A stretch of 64,000 nucleotides of DNA from Monoplex corrugatus (GCA_030674185.1 JAPXFY010000095.1:35001-99000); one strand, 5' to 3'; positions 11,384 to 22,895 are shown, counted from the stretch's first letter. The notes: a model not told the origin generated them from the sequence alone. A program made the numbers and translations.

Positions 11384-11642
11384 AAACACAGAGCTTTTAT
11401 CAGGGCTATAACAATCTCACAACGTACAAACACATCAAGGACAAAAAAAAAGGAAAGAAAATCAAGTACACATATCAATGGATTTGCACACATTATCCAA
11501 GAATATGCCCTTGCCATTGATCATTTCACCCAATTCATCACTAGGGTTTAAAGAAACAAACCTGAATACAAATGTAAACATAACTAATGACACAAAAAAA
11601 CAGAAATTGCTCCATGTTACCTAAAATTGCTTCAGCACATCA
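11384..11642 (-). mobile_element. SINE 3' half, minus strand
   Basis: The reverse complement reads GAAGCAATTTTAGGTAA, TTAGTTATGTTTACATTTG, TATTCAGGT and finally TTATAGCCCTGAT then AGCTCTG. The order matches the plus-strand copy at 3.5-3.7 kb. The tRNA-like head is missing. Confidence 0.75.
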
Positions 11643-11644
11643 TG

Positions 11645-13520
11645 TTTCCTTACAGCCAAAAATGGAGTTACTACATGTTGCCAATTATCAATCCTGTGAT
11701 AAAGTATGTGAGGCTTTATAGAACCCCTGTAGTCAGACAGGAAGACAGCTCTACTGTTACTGTGTCATCCAAACACAAAAATCTATACTTTTAAATTTCA
11801 TTCAACTGTAACTAATAGCTTAGGAACTAAACTCTACCTACAATGTAAAGGTAAATGTTGTGCATAACCCCAAGGTCACAGGGGAGTGAGGTGGTTGAGA
11901 CCTTAAGCTGAATCAAGGTCAGCATTATGAGGGTGATGCCCATCTCTCCCTCGGTGTTTTACCTTCCTTAACCCTGTATGTGGACAGGTTTCAAAGCAGG
12001 TTGGACTGGAGGCCGCTTACACAACCAGTCAGGTTTGAACACGTGCAGTCAGACTGCAACTCTACATGCACACCACTAAGGCTTCTGTCTATCAGGCTCT
12101 ACCTTCTTTGACTCCCTCACCCTACCCACCAGCTGATAAAAGTAACCCTTTCCCTCCTTCAAGACTTGCTGCAGGATAAACCTTACATGTTGGAAAAGTC
12201 TTGTGCTTCTACCTAATTTCACATTAAATTGGAACAAAAAATTCACATACCGTACCCAATCATTTCCTATCCCTGGCAAACCAAGAACAAGCCGACTGCA
12301 GACAGTCGTCACTGTCAACTTCAACGTTTCTTTGCAGAGATTTTTATCCCCATGTTGACATCCGTACCAGGACTACCTGCAATCAAAACAAATTATACAC
12401 AAGGTGATCTGCTGTCAACATTCAGGAATTATGTGAATATGACAATTTCTTTTTCTCTAATCCCATAACCAGCATTGTTGTTTGGGAGATTTAAGGGAGG
12501 CAGCAGCAGACAGGATTCTCCATCTGTCACTGAGGTGCAGCAACAAGCAGTTCAGGCATACTGACATTAAGTCACCTCTTTGATGTCTGCCACCTAGTTC
12601 TCCCTCTGTTGATATCAGCCACAGTCTCCTTCCAGGATGTCCTGAATAACGGTCTTCATGTCATGGCAATGATGTGAAAAAACCATCAAACATAACAAAA
12701 TTAATATGCGCATATTGTAGCCTACATTTTGATCTTTCACGCTGAGTCAGGACCTGACTGGAAGTCAAAGGGTCACCTGTGAAAATCAACCCACATGACG
12801 TAAGCATAAATTATTTATTTACTCAACCTTTTCAAACAGTCAAGCTGGGAATGAAACAGAAAAGCATCATCTACAACGCAGACTTCCACTTTTCTCAAGG
12901 CCTGATGCCCATCTTCTCTCAATCACTGCTTTATCTTCCCCGATTTTCAAAACAGCAGGTACCCAATGACAGGTGGGTAGACTGGAGGATGCATGCACAT
13001 AACTTCCCTACCTGTCATTCGCACCTGTGCAAACTCATGCAGGAAGATTATACGTTGAGAGCTTACTTCTGTGCACAGCAGGCCTCCCTGTGGTAGACAA
13101 TTTTTCATAGGATTTTCCCAAATTTTTCTGGAATTGTATTAAAAAAAACTATACCTTCTTGCCCAGAAAAAAAAAGAAGAATATCAAACTGATAATTACC
13201 TTCACCCAATTAAACAAATGTCCCATGCAAACAGGCACTTTGTGTGAATCTTCCTCCAACATTCAGACAGGATGTTGCTGGAAATCCTGGTGGCATCTCT
13301 GAAAACCAGCCCACTTCATTTTAAAACATAAACCATTTACTTCACTTGTTTGCTCATTGAGTTGGGAATAAACAGGAAATCATTGTGTCAGAAAGATTTG
13401 TCAACTTCTGCTCATGCTTCAAAAAAATAAAATGTGCAATTTAATCTGTTGAAGAATATATGTTCTGAAAATCTAGATCAAGGTACAGATAAGTTGTTTC
13501 ATTTGCAATTTGTGTTTGGA
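11645..13520. other. Non-coding region with a diverged direct-repeat pair
   Basis: No exon is supported. Two segments, about 12745-12865 and 13280-13395, resemble each other (TGAAAAYCARCCCAC, a CATAAAYYATTTA block and TGGGAATRAA). They look like old copies of one dispersed element. Segment 12485-12660 is CT/GA-rich and resembles no family I know. Confidence 0.4.
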
Positions 13521-13524
13521 AAAG

Positions 13525-13622
13525 TCAGAAATATATATATATATATATATATAAAGATATCTTGCTTAATATTCACCCATCACACACACACACACACACA
13601 CACATCACACACACACACATTT
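13525..13622. repeat. (AT)n and (CA)n microsatellites
   Basis: An AT run near 13529-13553, followed after a gap by CA runs broken by CATCA. Confidence 0.95.
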
Positions 13623-14085
13623 ATTTCCAAAATATTTGAAGTATGCATTATCCAAGAACAACTATGTACTATATTTTGTGATTTATAATGTTTATGATGT
13701 GATCATAACCTTCAAATGGGCTATGCCTTATGATAAACATCTAACACGCACACACCACAACCACAAATATAGCAATACTACGTATCACACAATCTATGGA
13801 CAATACTTCACACAGCTTCACATTTGTGTAGGCCCTCAGATATACACATGTGATGGATACAACCACAGTCCATTCATTAACTGACTTAGACAGACAATCA
13901 CAATTATACAAAACAAAATATTGAAATGATGTGGATGCACAAGCTAGGTATATTTTTCCCTCTCCTCTTGCATTCTGAAAACAATGTGTACACACTGACT
14001 GCACCCTCCCCCCACTCTCTTCATACCTATATTCTCCTCATCCACCCCCTCATAAAATAACCCAAACATCAGGAAACCCACCTAC

Positions 14086-14296
14086 AAAACTGTCTGTGGA
14101 CACTCTGATGAGCCATCCGTCCTGACAGGCCAAAGCCATACAGGCTCTGACATCATCAACATCTTCACCATCACAGTCGGTATCATCAGTGTTGGAATCG
14201 GAGTCAGGTCCTGGTATAATCCAAGTGTTGTTGTCACATTGTGAAGTACAATGCAAGCCATAATAATTCTGCATGCCTTTGGAGGTTCACAGGAGT
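14086..14296 (-). mobile_element. HARBI1-like (PIF/Harbinger) transposase terminal exon remnant
   Basis: On the minus strand a candidate splice acceptor TTCTAACAG is followed by CEPPKACRIIMACIVLHNV, the conserved end of DDE_Tnp_4 / HARBI1-type transposases. A shift to another frame then gives an acidic tail (GPDSDSNTDDTDCDGEDVDDV, shown in part), as HARBI1 relatives often have. No catalytic DDE exon was found nearby. It could be a terminal exon of a domesticated gene or a transposon relic. Confidence 0.55.
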
Positions 14297-14535
14297 CTGT
14301 TAGAACAGACACAATGAATTTAGCATTATAGTACACATGAAAACTTGAAAGCATGAAATGGTGATACAAAAAATATAACAAACATTAAAACCAAATTTAA
14401 CGTCAGTGTTTTATTACAAAATGCTTTGGCCAAACAAAGAAATGCACTTCATGTGTTTTTGCACACATGTCCAGATGCAGGCATTTTTTGAAAGAGAAAA
14501 TGTTCGTGGGTCAGTGTTACAATTAATATGCATGA

Positions 14536-14829
14536 GTGTGTAATATGTGCACACAAGTATTCATGTTTTGGCAGACAGGTTTTGATATATTTGAACTAGT
14601 TGCCATGCAAGGGGCTGAAGTGAAAATTCCTGCTTTCACAAGAGATCAACTTGTACTGAATGCATTACAAATTGAATCATCAAGAAATCTAGCATGCTTG
14701 AAATTTTATGTTGAACATGTGATTGGAATGGTTTGCAGGAAAATATATAATTCTCAGCAGCTAGAATTACTGTTTAATCATGCTGAGGAACAGGTAACAG
14801 ATTGTGATAGTGTCATGTGCTCTTGTTAA
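14536..14829 (+). mobile_element. ISL2EU-like DDE transposase C-terminal remnant
   Basis: The plus strand reads GFDIFELVAMQGAEVKIPAF, TRDQLVLNAL, SSRNLACLKFYVEHVIGM and RKIYNSQQL. This is the C-terminal third of the DDE transposases that carry GFDI...GA...IPAFTRG...R.IA.LRIHVERVIG. The catalytic Glu lies in the VEHVIG block and is kept. The Asp expected just before GFDI is out of frame by one base, so the fragment is broken. It is unrelated to, and on the opposite strand from, the HARBI1-like piece 240 bp away. Confidence 0.65.
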
Positions 14830-15000
14830 CACATGTCACATTGTTTCATTAAAAAAATGGCACTAATATTACTTTTTTCAGTTGTAAGCTTGTTTCCGCA
14901 TATTACATCAATACATGTTTGTTGTAAACTCAAAAAATCATATTCAGTCACAAAATAGCATTGAACTGTCTTCAACTGACAGCTGTGAAACCAATGTAAA

Positions 15001-15075
15001 CAACACAACACACACACACAACATACACACACACACACCACAACACACAACACACACACACACACACACACACAC

Positions 15076-15109
<34 letters not shown>

Positions 15110-15110
15110 A

Positions 15111-15161
<51 letters not shown>

Positions 15162-15198
15162 ACACACACACCCCACACACACAACACACACACACACA

Positions 15199-15228
<30 letters not shown>
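15001..15228. repeat. (CA)n array with CAA and CCA interruptions
   Basis: Compound CA microsatellite of about 228 bp. Confidence 0.95.
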
Positions 15229-15231
<3 letters not shown>

Positions 15232-16439
15232 TTATGTAAAACTAATTGCGTACTTTATCATTTATTGCAATATACTTATACAGTGATTGCCACAGGCAAA
15301 TTTAATGATCAGAACCGCTGATATTTAAAAGAAAGAAGATGATTTCCAGCTTGCATGAAATCTTGCAGCAGACCTGTACAATTCATTTCATGGGTAACAG
15401 ACAATGGAATCTTTTCAGTTACACACCACACAAGTGTACTTGATAAGGTGGGGTTAGGGTGAGGTGGGGTGGGTGGGAACACAAGTGCAATTCTAACTGA
15501 TTTCAAAATCATCATCTTGACATAGATGTACTGAACTATTCCACCCCATTCTCCTTCCCCATGTTTTCCTCCTGCTTTTTAACATCACACACACACACAC
15601 AGTGACACACACACACACAGACACACATACATCACACACACACACCACACCACACACACACACAGACAAATGCCTGGTAGATTATCTGGTCATATCAACA
15701 AATCACTCTTTCTGCTTCTTGTGATTAGAGTCTTTTTGTAGTGTACAATCTGGGCAAAACCATGAACCCTTTGGAGTTGTTTTCAGTCCAACACATGCAA
15801 AATGAAACCATTCCAATGGCCAGTATTATCAAAATCAACCATGGGCCCATATTCTCCAAGTCTGCAAAAGCAAAACAGACTTACAAACACCCTGAATTGT
15901 GTTTCCTTGTAAGCGCTAGTTTGGTAAACAAAATAATTCATGATGCTGATATACTTTTGCCTACATCAGGCGCGCAGACCACGATTGTTTAAGAATTTCG
16001 TACGGACAACTCCATCATATCCACAATTTCCAGTACTTCTTTATTTATCCTTTGCACTGAGCTTTACCGCATGTTTTTAATGCCCACGATCGTCACGATG
16101 CTTGAGTTTACATTGTGGCGTCCTTACTTACGGCCTCGTGTACCCTAGCCAAGGGCAGCAACTCGTGATTACTTGGTCAGATCTGCACACATCCCGTCGC
16201 CTGTAACTTTCCCCACATCAAGAACGAAGATCGAATGTTTTTCAAACATAGCTCACTGAGGAAACGTGCTCGAAGCCATTGGTAGGCTTATACAAAGTTC
16301 GGGGGAACAAAAAAGCGTCTGCTATCATTACACTTTTACAGCACTGAAGCAAACTGTCCTCGAGTCGATGAAATTCCACTGAAAGAAACGTTTTCGGAAC
16401 AATTTACAGCTTTCAAAATCAAAACAATTATAACAGTTG
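15229..16439. other. No gene seen; short CA cluster at 15587-15664
   Basis: The part before 15.9 kb is AT-rich. The part from 15.97 to 16.4 kb is less AT-rich and may belong to a promoter or first intron of a minus-strand gene (see 16440-16620). Confidence 0.4.
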
Positions 16440-16620
16440 TACTCACCGCTGCCACCATGTAAAATAAGAGTTCACACGCACAAAGACAACAGACACATCA
16501 CCTGAATCATACTGTCTGTTGTTCAGCCAAATGAAAGATGGAGAGAAAATTGGCGCTGAACTTGCGATCGAGGTCGGATCCACAACGAGGCAGAGTCGTC
16601 TGCTACACTGATCGTTTCCG
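16440..16620 (-). promoter_or_regulatory. Possible first exon and promoter of a minus-strand gene
   Basis: Reversed, the sequence reads TTTTACATGGTGGCAGCG followed at once by GTGAGTAC, a near-perfect splice donor, so a four-codon start (M-V-A-A) could open a first coding exon. The sequence before it is GC-richer with CGAT/GCGC motifs, as in a TATA-less promoter. The target gene would lie at lower coordinates. The HARBI1-like exon or the OTU-like gene are candidates, but no connection is visible. Confidence 0.25.
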
Positions 16621-16757
16621 TTAGCTTACTAGATAATGATGTTGCGCAAATGAGGCATGTAATAAGGCAAATAAGGCTTAAACATGCATCACACACACAC
16701 ACACCCCCGCTCGATCGAGGTTACACTATAATCTGCCGTCATTCAGACTCAGCATGT

Positions 16758-16779
16758 TTCTCCCCCCCCCCCCCCCCCC
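16758..16779. repeat. Poly-C tract
   Basis: An uninterrupted run of C within TTTCTCCC...TCACC. Confidence 0.95.
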
Positions 16780-16839
16780 TCACCTGCTTAAAGACGGGAC
16801 AAGACTGGGTACACAGGCTTGTTTCCCATTCTGTGTTGT

Positions 16840-17150
16840 TCTCAGAGTACATGAGGACTGGCTATAAGAATGTTGCTCAAAGTAGCCTTAAAAAAATTGG
16901 TTGTCTTGTGAGATACCGATGCTATCGTTGGGTTCGCTAAATATTGGATTATGTAATCCCCAACCCTCATTTTCATAAACGGGATTTTGTGCTGCTGTCA
17001 GTTTAAGATATGCATCCTATCTCATTCATTGATGAGATCGAGAGAATCCCACAAAAGCATCGTATCTCACAATGTAAATTAAAGTTAAGGCTTCTTTGAG
17101 CAACATTCTTACAGCTAGTCGTTAAGTCCCTCGTATACTCGAGAATAGGT
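16840..17150. repeat. Imperfect inverted repeat, 75-100 bp arms
   Basis: Left arm near 16858-16932 reads TAAGAATGTTGCTCAAAGTA, GCCTTAA, then TTGTGAGATACCGATGC. The right arm, reversed from about 17120 to 17048, reads TAAGAATGTTGCTCAAAGAA, GCCTTAA, then TTGTGAGATACGATGC. Weaker matches (CTC.AGTA..GAGGACT) extend both arms outward. The spacer is about 115 bp and has no coding potential. It may be a foldback or MITE-like element. Confidence 0.75.
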
Positions 17151-17270
17151 GCTTGTCATTATTTCATTGCGTAAAGCACAAGCTGCTACACACGCTGTTT
17201 ATCTAATCAAGTTAATTTGAAACTACCCAACACTACACCATGTGTATTTCGTGTATGTAATATTAACTTA

Positions 17271-17900
<630 letters not shown>

Positions 17901-18084
17901 GCCTCACATTTGTTTTCGATCAATGGTAGCCATGGACAGAAACCCGTATCGGCGCTTGTAAAGATCGGCGCGCAGACTGTGTGTGTGAGGGGAGTGGGAA
18001 GGAGGGGAAGGCCACAAGAAATGGATGTCGAAGAGCAACTGATTACCTTACCCAGACGATTCATGACGAGTTTGTATACCTTGT

Positions 18085-18087
18085 TTT

Positions 18088-18126
<39 letters not shown>

Positions 18127-18160
18127 CTCTACTCTCTCTCTCTCTTTTCTCTCTCTCTCC
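18085..18160. repeat. (CT)n microsatellite
   Basis: CT dinucleotide run with TACT interruptions. Confidence 0.95.
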
Positions 18161-18161
18161 T

Positions 18162-18345
18162 GTGAACGTCAGTGTAAGGGTGGAAATACTGTATGTCTGT
18201 GTGTGTGAACCTCAGCGTAAAGTTGGAAATACTCTGTGTGTGTGTGTGTATGAGTGTAAACTTCAGCGTAAGGTGAAATACTGTGTGTGTGTATGAGTGT
18301 AAACCTCAGCGTAAGGATGGAGATACTACACGTGTGTGTGTGTGT

Positions 18346-18406
<61 letters not shown>

Positions 18407-18440
18407 CTTCAGTGTAAGTGTTGAGATAGTGTAGTATGTG
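18162..18440. repeat. Minisatellite: CTTCAGYGTAAG island between GT runs
   Basis: Five islands of about 25 bp (GTGAACYTCAGYGTAAGG, then TGGAAATACT) recur every 40-60 bp, separated by GT runs of different length. The last spacer (about 18330-18404) has grown into a long GT microsatellite. Confidence 0.8.
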
Positions 18441-18565
18441 TGTGTGTGTGTGAAAAGTGGAGGAAAGGGCATGAAAGCGGTGGAGGTAGAGGAGCAGCTT
18501 AAACGAACGAACAAGAACATTCGCACCTGACAGTATATCACAGTTTCTGTGTTTATGTAAACACA

Positions 18566-18571
18566 CACAAC

Positions 18572-18647
<76 letters not shown>

Positions 18648-18650
18648 GGC
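18566..18650. repeat. (CA)n microsatellite
   Basis: Pure CA run. The stretch from 18651 to 19005 after it contains only GT-rich non-coding DNA. Confidence 0.95.
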
Positions 18651-19007
18651 ACACACTTTGCTCTCTGTATAATGTGTGTGTGTATGTGTGTGTGTCCTTT
18701 CACAAACACAAAAGTGCCCATATGTCAGGTTCCTTCACTGACCTCGACACTTGCACGCAGAGAACACAGTCTGATGGAAGACTGACACAAAATATCAAGA
18801 ATGAAAGGTAAACACATTGGCCTGAAGCACAGGGTGGTACGTGTATGCCTGTATGCGTGTGTGTGAGTGCGTGCGTACATGTGTGCAATAGTGTGCTTGT
18901 GCTTTAATTTCCCCAAATTCCTATTGTTTAACAAATGTTTTGAAAAGCATGTGTATTGTTAATGTTCGCCTGTCCGTACTTTACAGAATATCTTCTTTCT
19001 GCTCTTG

Positions 19008-19026
19008 AGAGAGAGGAGAGAGTGAT

Positions 19027-19060
<34 letters not shown>

Positions 19061-19132
19061 AGTGAGAGAGAGAGAGAGAGAGAGAAGACAGACAGACAGA
19101 CAGACAGGTAGACAGACAGACAGAGACAGAGA
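19008..19132. repeat. (GA)n and (GACA)n microsatellites
   Basis: GA dinucleotides followed by five or more GACA units. Confidence 0.95.
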
Positions 19133-19335
19133 GAGGTTTGTATATGACGATCCCCTCTCACGATTTTAACAAAAACGTGAGTGAAGGGCAGCTGCTACGC
19201 TTGATTTGATTATGCTGAAGTTTACCTGAAGGAATGTGTACACACAAACCTGCTCTTGTGCTAAGCTTTAGGACAAAAGGAACAATAAAATTCACACCTG
19301 ACAGTGTACCACGTACTTTTGTTTATTTCAACACA
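19133..19335. other. No recognisable feature
   Basis: Non-coding DNA between histone genes H3 and H2B. Confidence 0.4.
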
Positions 19336-19337
19336 TA

Positions 19338-19384
19338 ATAATAATAATAATAATAATAATTACAATATTTATATAGCGCAATGT
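19338..19384 (-). mobile_element. Solo L2-like LINE 3' tail
   Basis: Reversed it reads TTGCGCTATATAAATATTG, then TAATTATT repeats, identical to the end of the LINE at 8.02-8.05 kb. Beyond about 45 bp the two diverge, so only the extreme 3' end was copied. Nothing is recognised from 19385 to 19770. Confidence 0.8.
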
Positions 19385-19773
19385 GTGATGTAATTATCTA
19401 TGTATGTTTATGCGTATGCATGTTGGAGTGTAAATGCGTACTTGTATGAATAATTTCTCCAAATTCCTATTTCTAAAAAACAGGGAAGGAAACGAACAAA
19501 AAACAAAAACATTTTTGTCCACCCTACTGTGCCAAACATTTCCCCACCCCTATGACAGAGATAAGCGGAATTTATTTTTGTGAACTTATCCCCTCACACA
19601 ATTTCAACACAAAGAAAACGAGTGCAGCTGTTATAGTTATGCTGGAGGTAAAACGAAATATGTGCACACAAAATTACTTCTCTGCTAAATTTACTGGATA
19701 GTAACCCTATGGGCCAAAGGAATGTATGTTCTAACTTTTAAATCAACTTGGGCAACCAGAAGAAGCAATCTCG

Positions 19774-19783
19774 CTTGGGAAAA
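19774..19783 (-). promoter_or_regulatory. Histone downstream element candidate of H2B
   Basis: Reversed it reads TTTTCCCAAG, followed by CGAGA, seven bases after the H2B stem-loop. Confidence 0.5.
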
Positions 19784-19789
19784 GTGGGT

Positions 19790-19805
19790 GGCCCTGAAAA
19801 GGGCC
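19790..19805 (-). terminator. Histone 3' stem-loop of H2B
   Basis: GGCCCTTTTCAGGGCC on the minus strand, about 35 bp beyond the H2B stop codon. Confidence 0.95.
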
Positions 19806-19838
19806 TTTTGGTGTGGGCGTGAAGGTCGGCAGAGCACT

Positions 19839-20207
19839 TTACTTGCTGCTCGTGTACTTGGTCACAGCCTTGGTACCCTCGCTGACGGCGTGCTTGGCCA
19901 GTTCACCTGGCAGCAGCAGACGCACGGCCGTTTGGATCTCTCGGCTGGTGATGGTGGAACGCTTGTTGTAGTGGGCCAGCCTGGACGCTTCAGCGGCGAT
20001 TCTCTCGAAGATATCGTTGACAAAGCTGTTCATGATAGACATGGCCTTGCTGCTGATGCCAGTATCAGGGTGCACTTGCTTCAGCACCTTGTAGATGTAG
20101 ATGGCATAGCTTTCCTTCCTTTTCTTCCTGCGCTTCTTGTCGCCGGAACGAGCGGCTTTGGCCTTGCCGGCCTTCTTGGCGCCCTTAGCACTAACTTTAG
20201 GAGGCAT
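19839..20207 (-). CDS. H2B: Histone H2B
   Basis: Core histone that dimerises with H2A in the nucleosome. The 122-residue product starts [16 protein letters not shown], followed by a basic [11 protein letters not shown] stretch, the histone fold ([31 protein letters not shown]) and the typical ends [16 protein letters not shown] and [10 protein letters not shown]. It is complete and uninterrupted, and length is normal for the family. The ATG at 20207 is chosen because upstream in-frame codons ([13 protein letters not shown]) are not H2B-like and lie where a 5' UTR is expected after the TATA box. It is divergent from H2A, sharing the 249-bp space between them. A histone stem-loop follows. Confidence 0.98.
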   Translation of the reverse strand: MPPKVSAKGAKKAGKAKAARSGDKKRRKKRKESYAIYIYKVLKQVHPDTGISSKAMSIMNSFVNDIFERIAAEASRLAHYNKRSTITSREIQTAVRLLLPGELAKHAVSEGTKAVTKYTSSK

Positions 20208-20456
20208 GATTACTTCTTTGTAGCTAAATTGCAAGTAGACCGCCACTGGCGCGAATTTTTCTTATATACTGATGTCACGGTTTAGTGGTAGCAAATAAAT
20301 CACGGCGCCGTTCCCATTGGTCCGTCTCGTAGCCAGCGGTGTGTTTGTGACGAGGAAAAGGAGCAGAGCATATGCTGGGGAAAGCCTGCGCGCTTGTTCA
20401 ATTGTTATCAGTATTTCAGGTACTTTGCTTATTTCGCACCATACGATTCGTTCATC
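20208..20456. promoter_or_regulatory. Divergent H2B/H2A promoter
   Basis: The minus strand has TATATAAG (reverse of 20261-20268) about 54 bp before the H2B start, and CCAAT on the minus strand at 20316-20320. Toward H2A no good TATA is visible; CATATG near 20370 is the closest match. A head-to-head H2A/H2B arrangement is standard in metazoans and supports co-expression in S phase. Confidence 0.75.
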
Positions 20457-20845
20457 ATGTCTGGCCGTGGCAAAGGAGGAAAAGTCAAGGGAAAGAGCAA
20501 GTCTCGCTCATCCCGTGCAGGGCTTCAGTTCCCCGTTGGTCGAATCCATCGACTGCTGCGCAAGGGCAACTACGCCGAGCGTGTGGGTGCCGGAGCTCCC
20601 GTGTACCTGGCGGCCGTGCTCGAGTACCTGGCTGCTGAGGTGTTGGAGTTGGCAGGCAACGCTGCCCGCGACAACAAGAAGACGAGAATCATCCCCCGTC
20701 ATCTTCAGTTGGCCATCCGCAATGACGAGGAGTTGAACAAACTTCTGTCTGGTGTCACCATCGCCCAGGGTGGTGTGCTGCCCAATATCCAGGCGTGCTT
20801 CTTCCCAAGAAGTCCCAGTCCAAGGCAGCTGGCGGCAAAGCTTAA
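20457..20845 (+). CDS. H2A: Histone H2A (one base missing near codon 113)
   Basis: Core histone H2A. It begins [20 protein letters not shown] and is canonical through [20 protein letters not shown], the acidic patch region (NDEELNKLL) and GGVLPNIQA. There the text reads CAGGCGTGCTT where CAGGCCGTGCTT is expected. Restoring the missing C gives the usual [15 protein letters not shown] ending and TAA at 20843. The span is 389 bases, one short of 390. Without correction the frame runs on through the stem-loop to 20918, which is not plausible. A mutation or base-call error, as in H3. The promoter is shared with H2B. Confidence 0.95.
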
Positions 20846-20877
20846 AACGGTTGACCGGATGCTTCACACAAAACAAA

Positions 20878-20893
20878 GGCCCTTTTCAGGGCC
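20878..20893 (+). terminator. Histone 3' stem-loop of H2A
   Basis: GGCCCTTTTCAGGGCC, 32 bp after the expected stop. A TTTTCCCAAG element follows at 20901-20910, as after H3 and H2B. Confidence 0.95.
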
Positions 20894-20900
20894 ACCCTCA

Positions 20901-20910
20901 TTTTCCCAAG
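20901..20910 (+). promoter_or_regulatory. Histone downstream element candidate of H2A
   Basis: TTTTCCCAAG followed by TGGG, eight bases after the stem-loop. It is shared with the other two histone genes. Confidence 0.5.
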
Positions 20911-21124
20911 TGGGTTGAATCATTCTGTTGCTTAAGTTGATTCCTAACTAATGAATTAGAATGTTTTCTGTCTCAGAAGTGTTAATCATGTTTTTCCAGA
21001 CCTGTATATAATTATGTATATATGTAACCTGCCAGCATGAAATCAGTCTTAACTAGCATTTTGGGTATTTTGAGATATACATATCACTGGAAAGTGTACA
21101 TTCTGCTGATTATTTTGGTACCTG

Positions 21125-21148
21125 AATAAAGCTTGTACTAAAAAAAAA
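21125..21148 (+). terminator. Possible poly(A) signal downstream of H2A
   Basis: AATAAA at 21125-21130 with a nine-A run 10 bp later. It could allow a polyadenylated, replication-independent H2A transcript as an alternative to stem-loop processing. No other gene end is visible near it. The DNA from 21149 to 21600 shows nothing recognisable. Confidence 0.4.
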
Positions 21149-21599
21149 GATGTGTTATGTTTAAAGTCATTAAGTTGTATGATGGTCATTTTGAGAAAAC
21201 GGCCTCTTAAAGTTTTTATGTACTATCCTACACATTCTCCTTAAATCTCTATTTGGTGGCTTTGACCCGGTTTCTTTCTAATTTTAGCTGTCATTATCTG
21301 AAAGGTGTACCAAAGAGCTTTATGTCAGTATATTACATGTGGTACTGTATAGGCTATGGTCCATAATAAGAGATAAAAATAGGTACTTTTGGTAGGAAAT
21401 TGCATTATTTCTGCTGCAATCAGTGCATTAAAATAGGATTTTAAATTAATATTTTTTCAAGAAAAAAATTCTGTGGGGGATAGATTATAGTCCACAGAAA
21501 TCAATTTTGAGAAAAGGTCAAAACACCCCAGACACCTTTTCAGCTCCTGGTTCTGTTCGAATGACTGCGAGTTAAGACTGAATTGGTGGTGGGAGGTCA

Positions 21600-21693
21600 C
21601 ATATATATATAATCATTGACACTATATTACATGTTATGTATACATATATGCATACATGTCCATATGTAGCTATGTATATATAAACACATATAC

Positions 21694-21739
<46 letters not shown>

Positions 21740-21745
21740 ATGTAT

Positions 21746-21784
<39 letters not shown>
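21600..21784. repeat. (TA)n/(CATA)n and (GT)n microsatellites
   Basis: Compound TATA/CATA tract ending in a GT run at about 21749-21782. The DNA from 21785 to 22010 is unique and shows no gene. Confidence 0.95.
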
Positions 21785-22014
21785 TGAGTGGCAGTATCAG
21801 TTTGTGTGGGAATAAAAGGATATCTAGTGTCTGTAAAAGGATTTTTACCCAAATTAGTTTAGAAATTCCCTTTCATATGTGGTGGCAAATACTTGAGTAT
21901 GGACAGGATCGGTCCAATGTTTATTGGACAGTTGGTCTGGTATATCTTGATGCAATGCCGCTGGTAAACTAGTCCACTCTGTCATTCTGTTCACTTCATT
22001 TAAAGGTCAAGGTC

Positions 22015-22021
22015 TCACACA

Positions 22022-22074
<53 letters not shown>

Positions 22075-22106
22075 ATATATATATATACATATATATATAT
22101 AAGCAT

Positions 22107-22144
<38 letters not shown>

Positions 22145-22159
22145 CACACACACACACAC

Positions 22160-22210
<51 letters not shown>

Positions 22211-22245
22211 AAACATATGATATATATATATACATAATTATACAT
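22015..22245. repeat. Compound (CA)n/(TA)n array
   Basis: CA, TA, CA, TA blocks in succession. The minus-strand CVCV/YIYI frames are artefacts. Confidence 0.95.
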
Positions 22246-22249
22246 ATAC

Positions 22250-22635
22250 ATTGTCAGATCAGAGCGATGACTGTAGACTGTACAACCTGGGCCTGTCTCT
22301 GTTGCCTTGTGGGTTACCCCTTGGGTGGGGAAAGGCTATGGGAGTAAATCCACACAGAAAATCCTGCAGCCGCATACTGCATAAAGGGCATTGCCACAGA
22401 GCACTGCTTGTGGTTCTGGCCATATGCTGCGACTTGCCATCTACTGTTCAGCCGTCTGTGACTCCTATGAGAACAGCTGTCTTTCTTTGGTTTGCCCTGG
22501 ACTTATGGAGGCAGGTGGAGAGAGTTGCTGCGGCTCTGCACAAACAACAGCAACTTCCATATGCGCATGGCACCTATGACCATGATAGTCGACCATATAG
22601 ACAGTGTGCGTGTATGTATATCATATGTATATGTA
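22250..22635 (+). other. Unassigned segment with a 129-codon frame
   Basis: The composition is more balanced than the surrounding microsatellites, and an open frame runs through it (LSLLPCGLPLGWGKAMG, WFALDLWRQVERVAAAL). I recognise no family. It may be a dispersed repeat or an old exon. Confidence 0.25.
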
Positions 22636-22636
22636 T

Positions 22637-22691
<55 letters not shown>

Positions 22692-22895
22692 CTATATCTG
22701 GCCGAAGTACTGGGCTCAACATTGTAGTTTGTTTTGTTTTTTGGTTTATTTGCAATATATATATATATATATGATAATGTACATATATACACGCACGCAC
22801 ATGCACACGCACACACATTCTCATCACAAACACATACGTGCGCGCACACACACACACACACACACAACACACACCCACACACACACACACACATG
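22636..22895. repeat. (CA)n and (TA)n microsatellite cluster
   Basis: CA/TA run, a 60-bp unique gap near 22700, TA run, then CACG/CA runs. The DNA from 22896 to 23340 is ordinary non-coding sequence. Confidence 0.9.

Noticed and set aside
19722..20285. A 187-codon plus-strand frame opposite H2B
   Set aside because: Antisense shadow of H2B; no family resemblance.
20317..20876. Extra frames of 139 and 122 codons overlapping H2A
   Set aside because: Shadow frames of the GC-rich histone gene.
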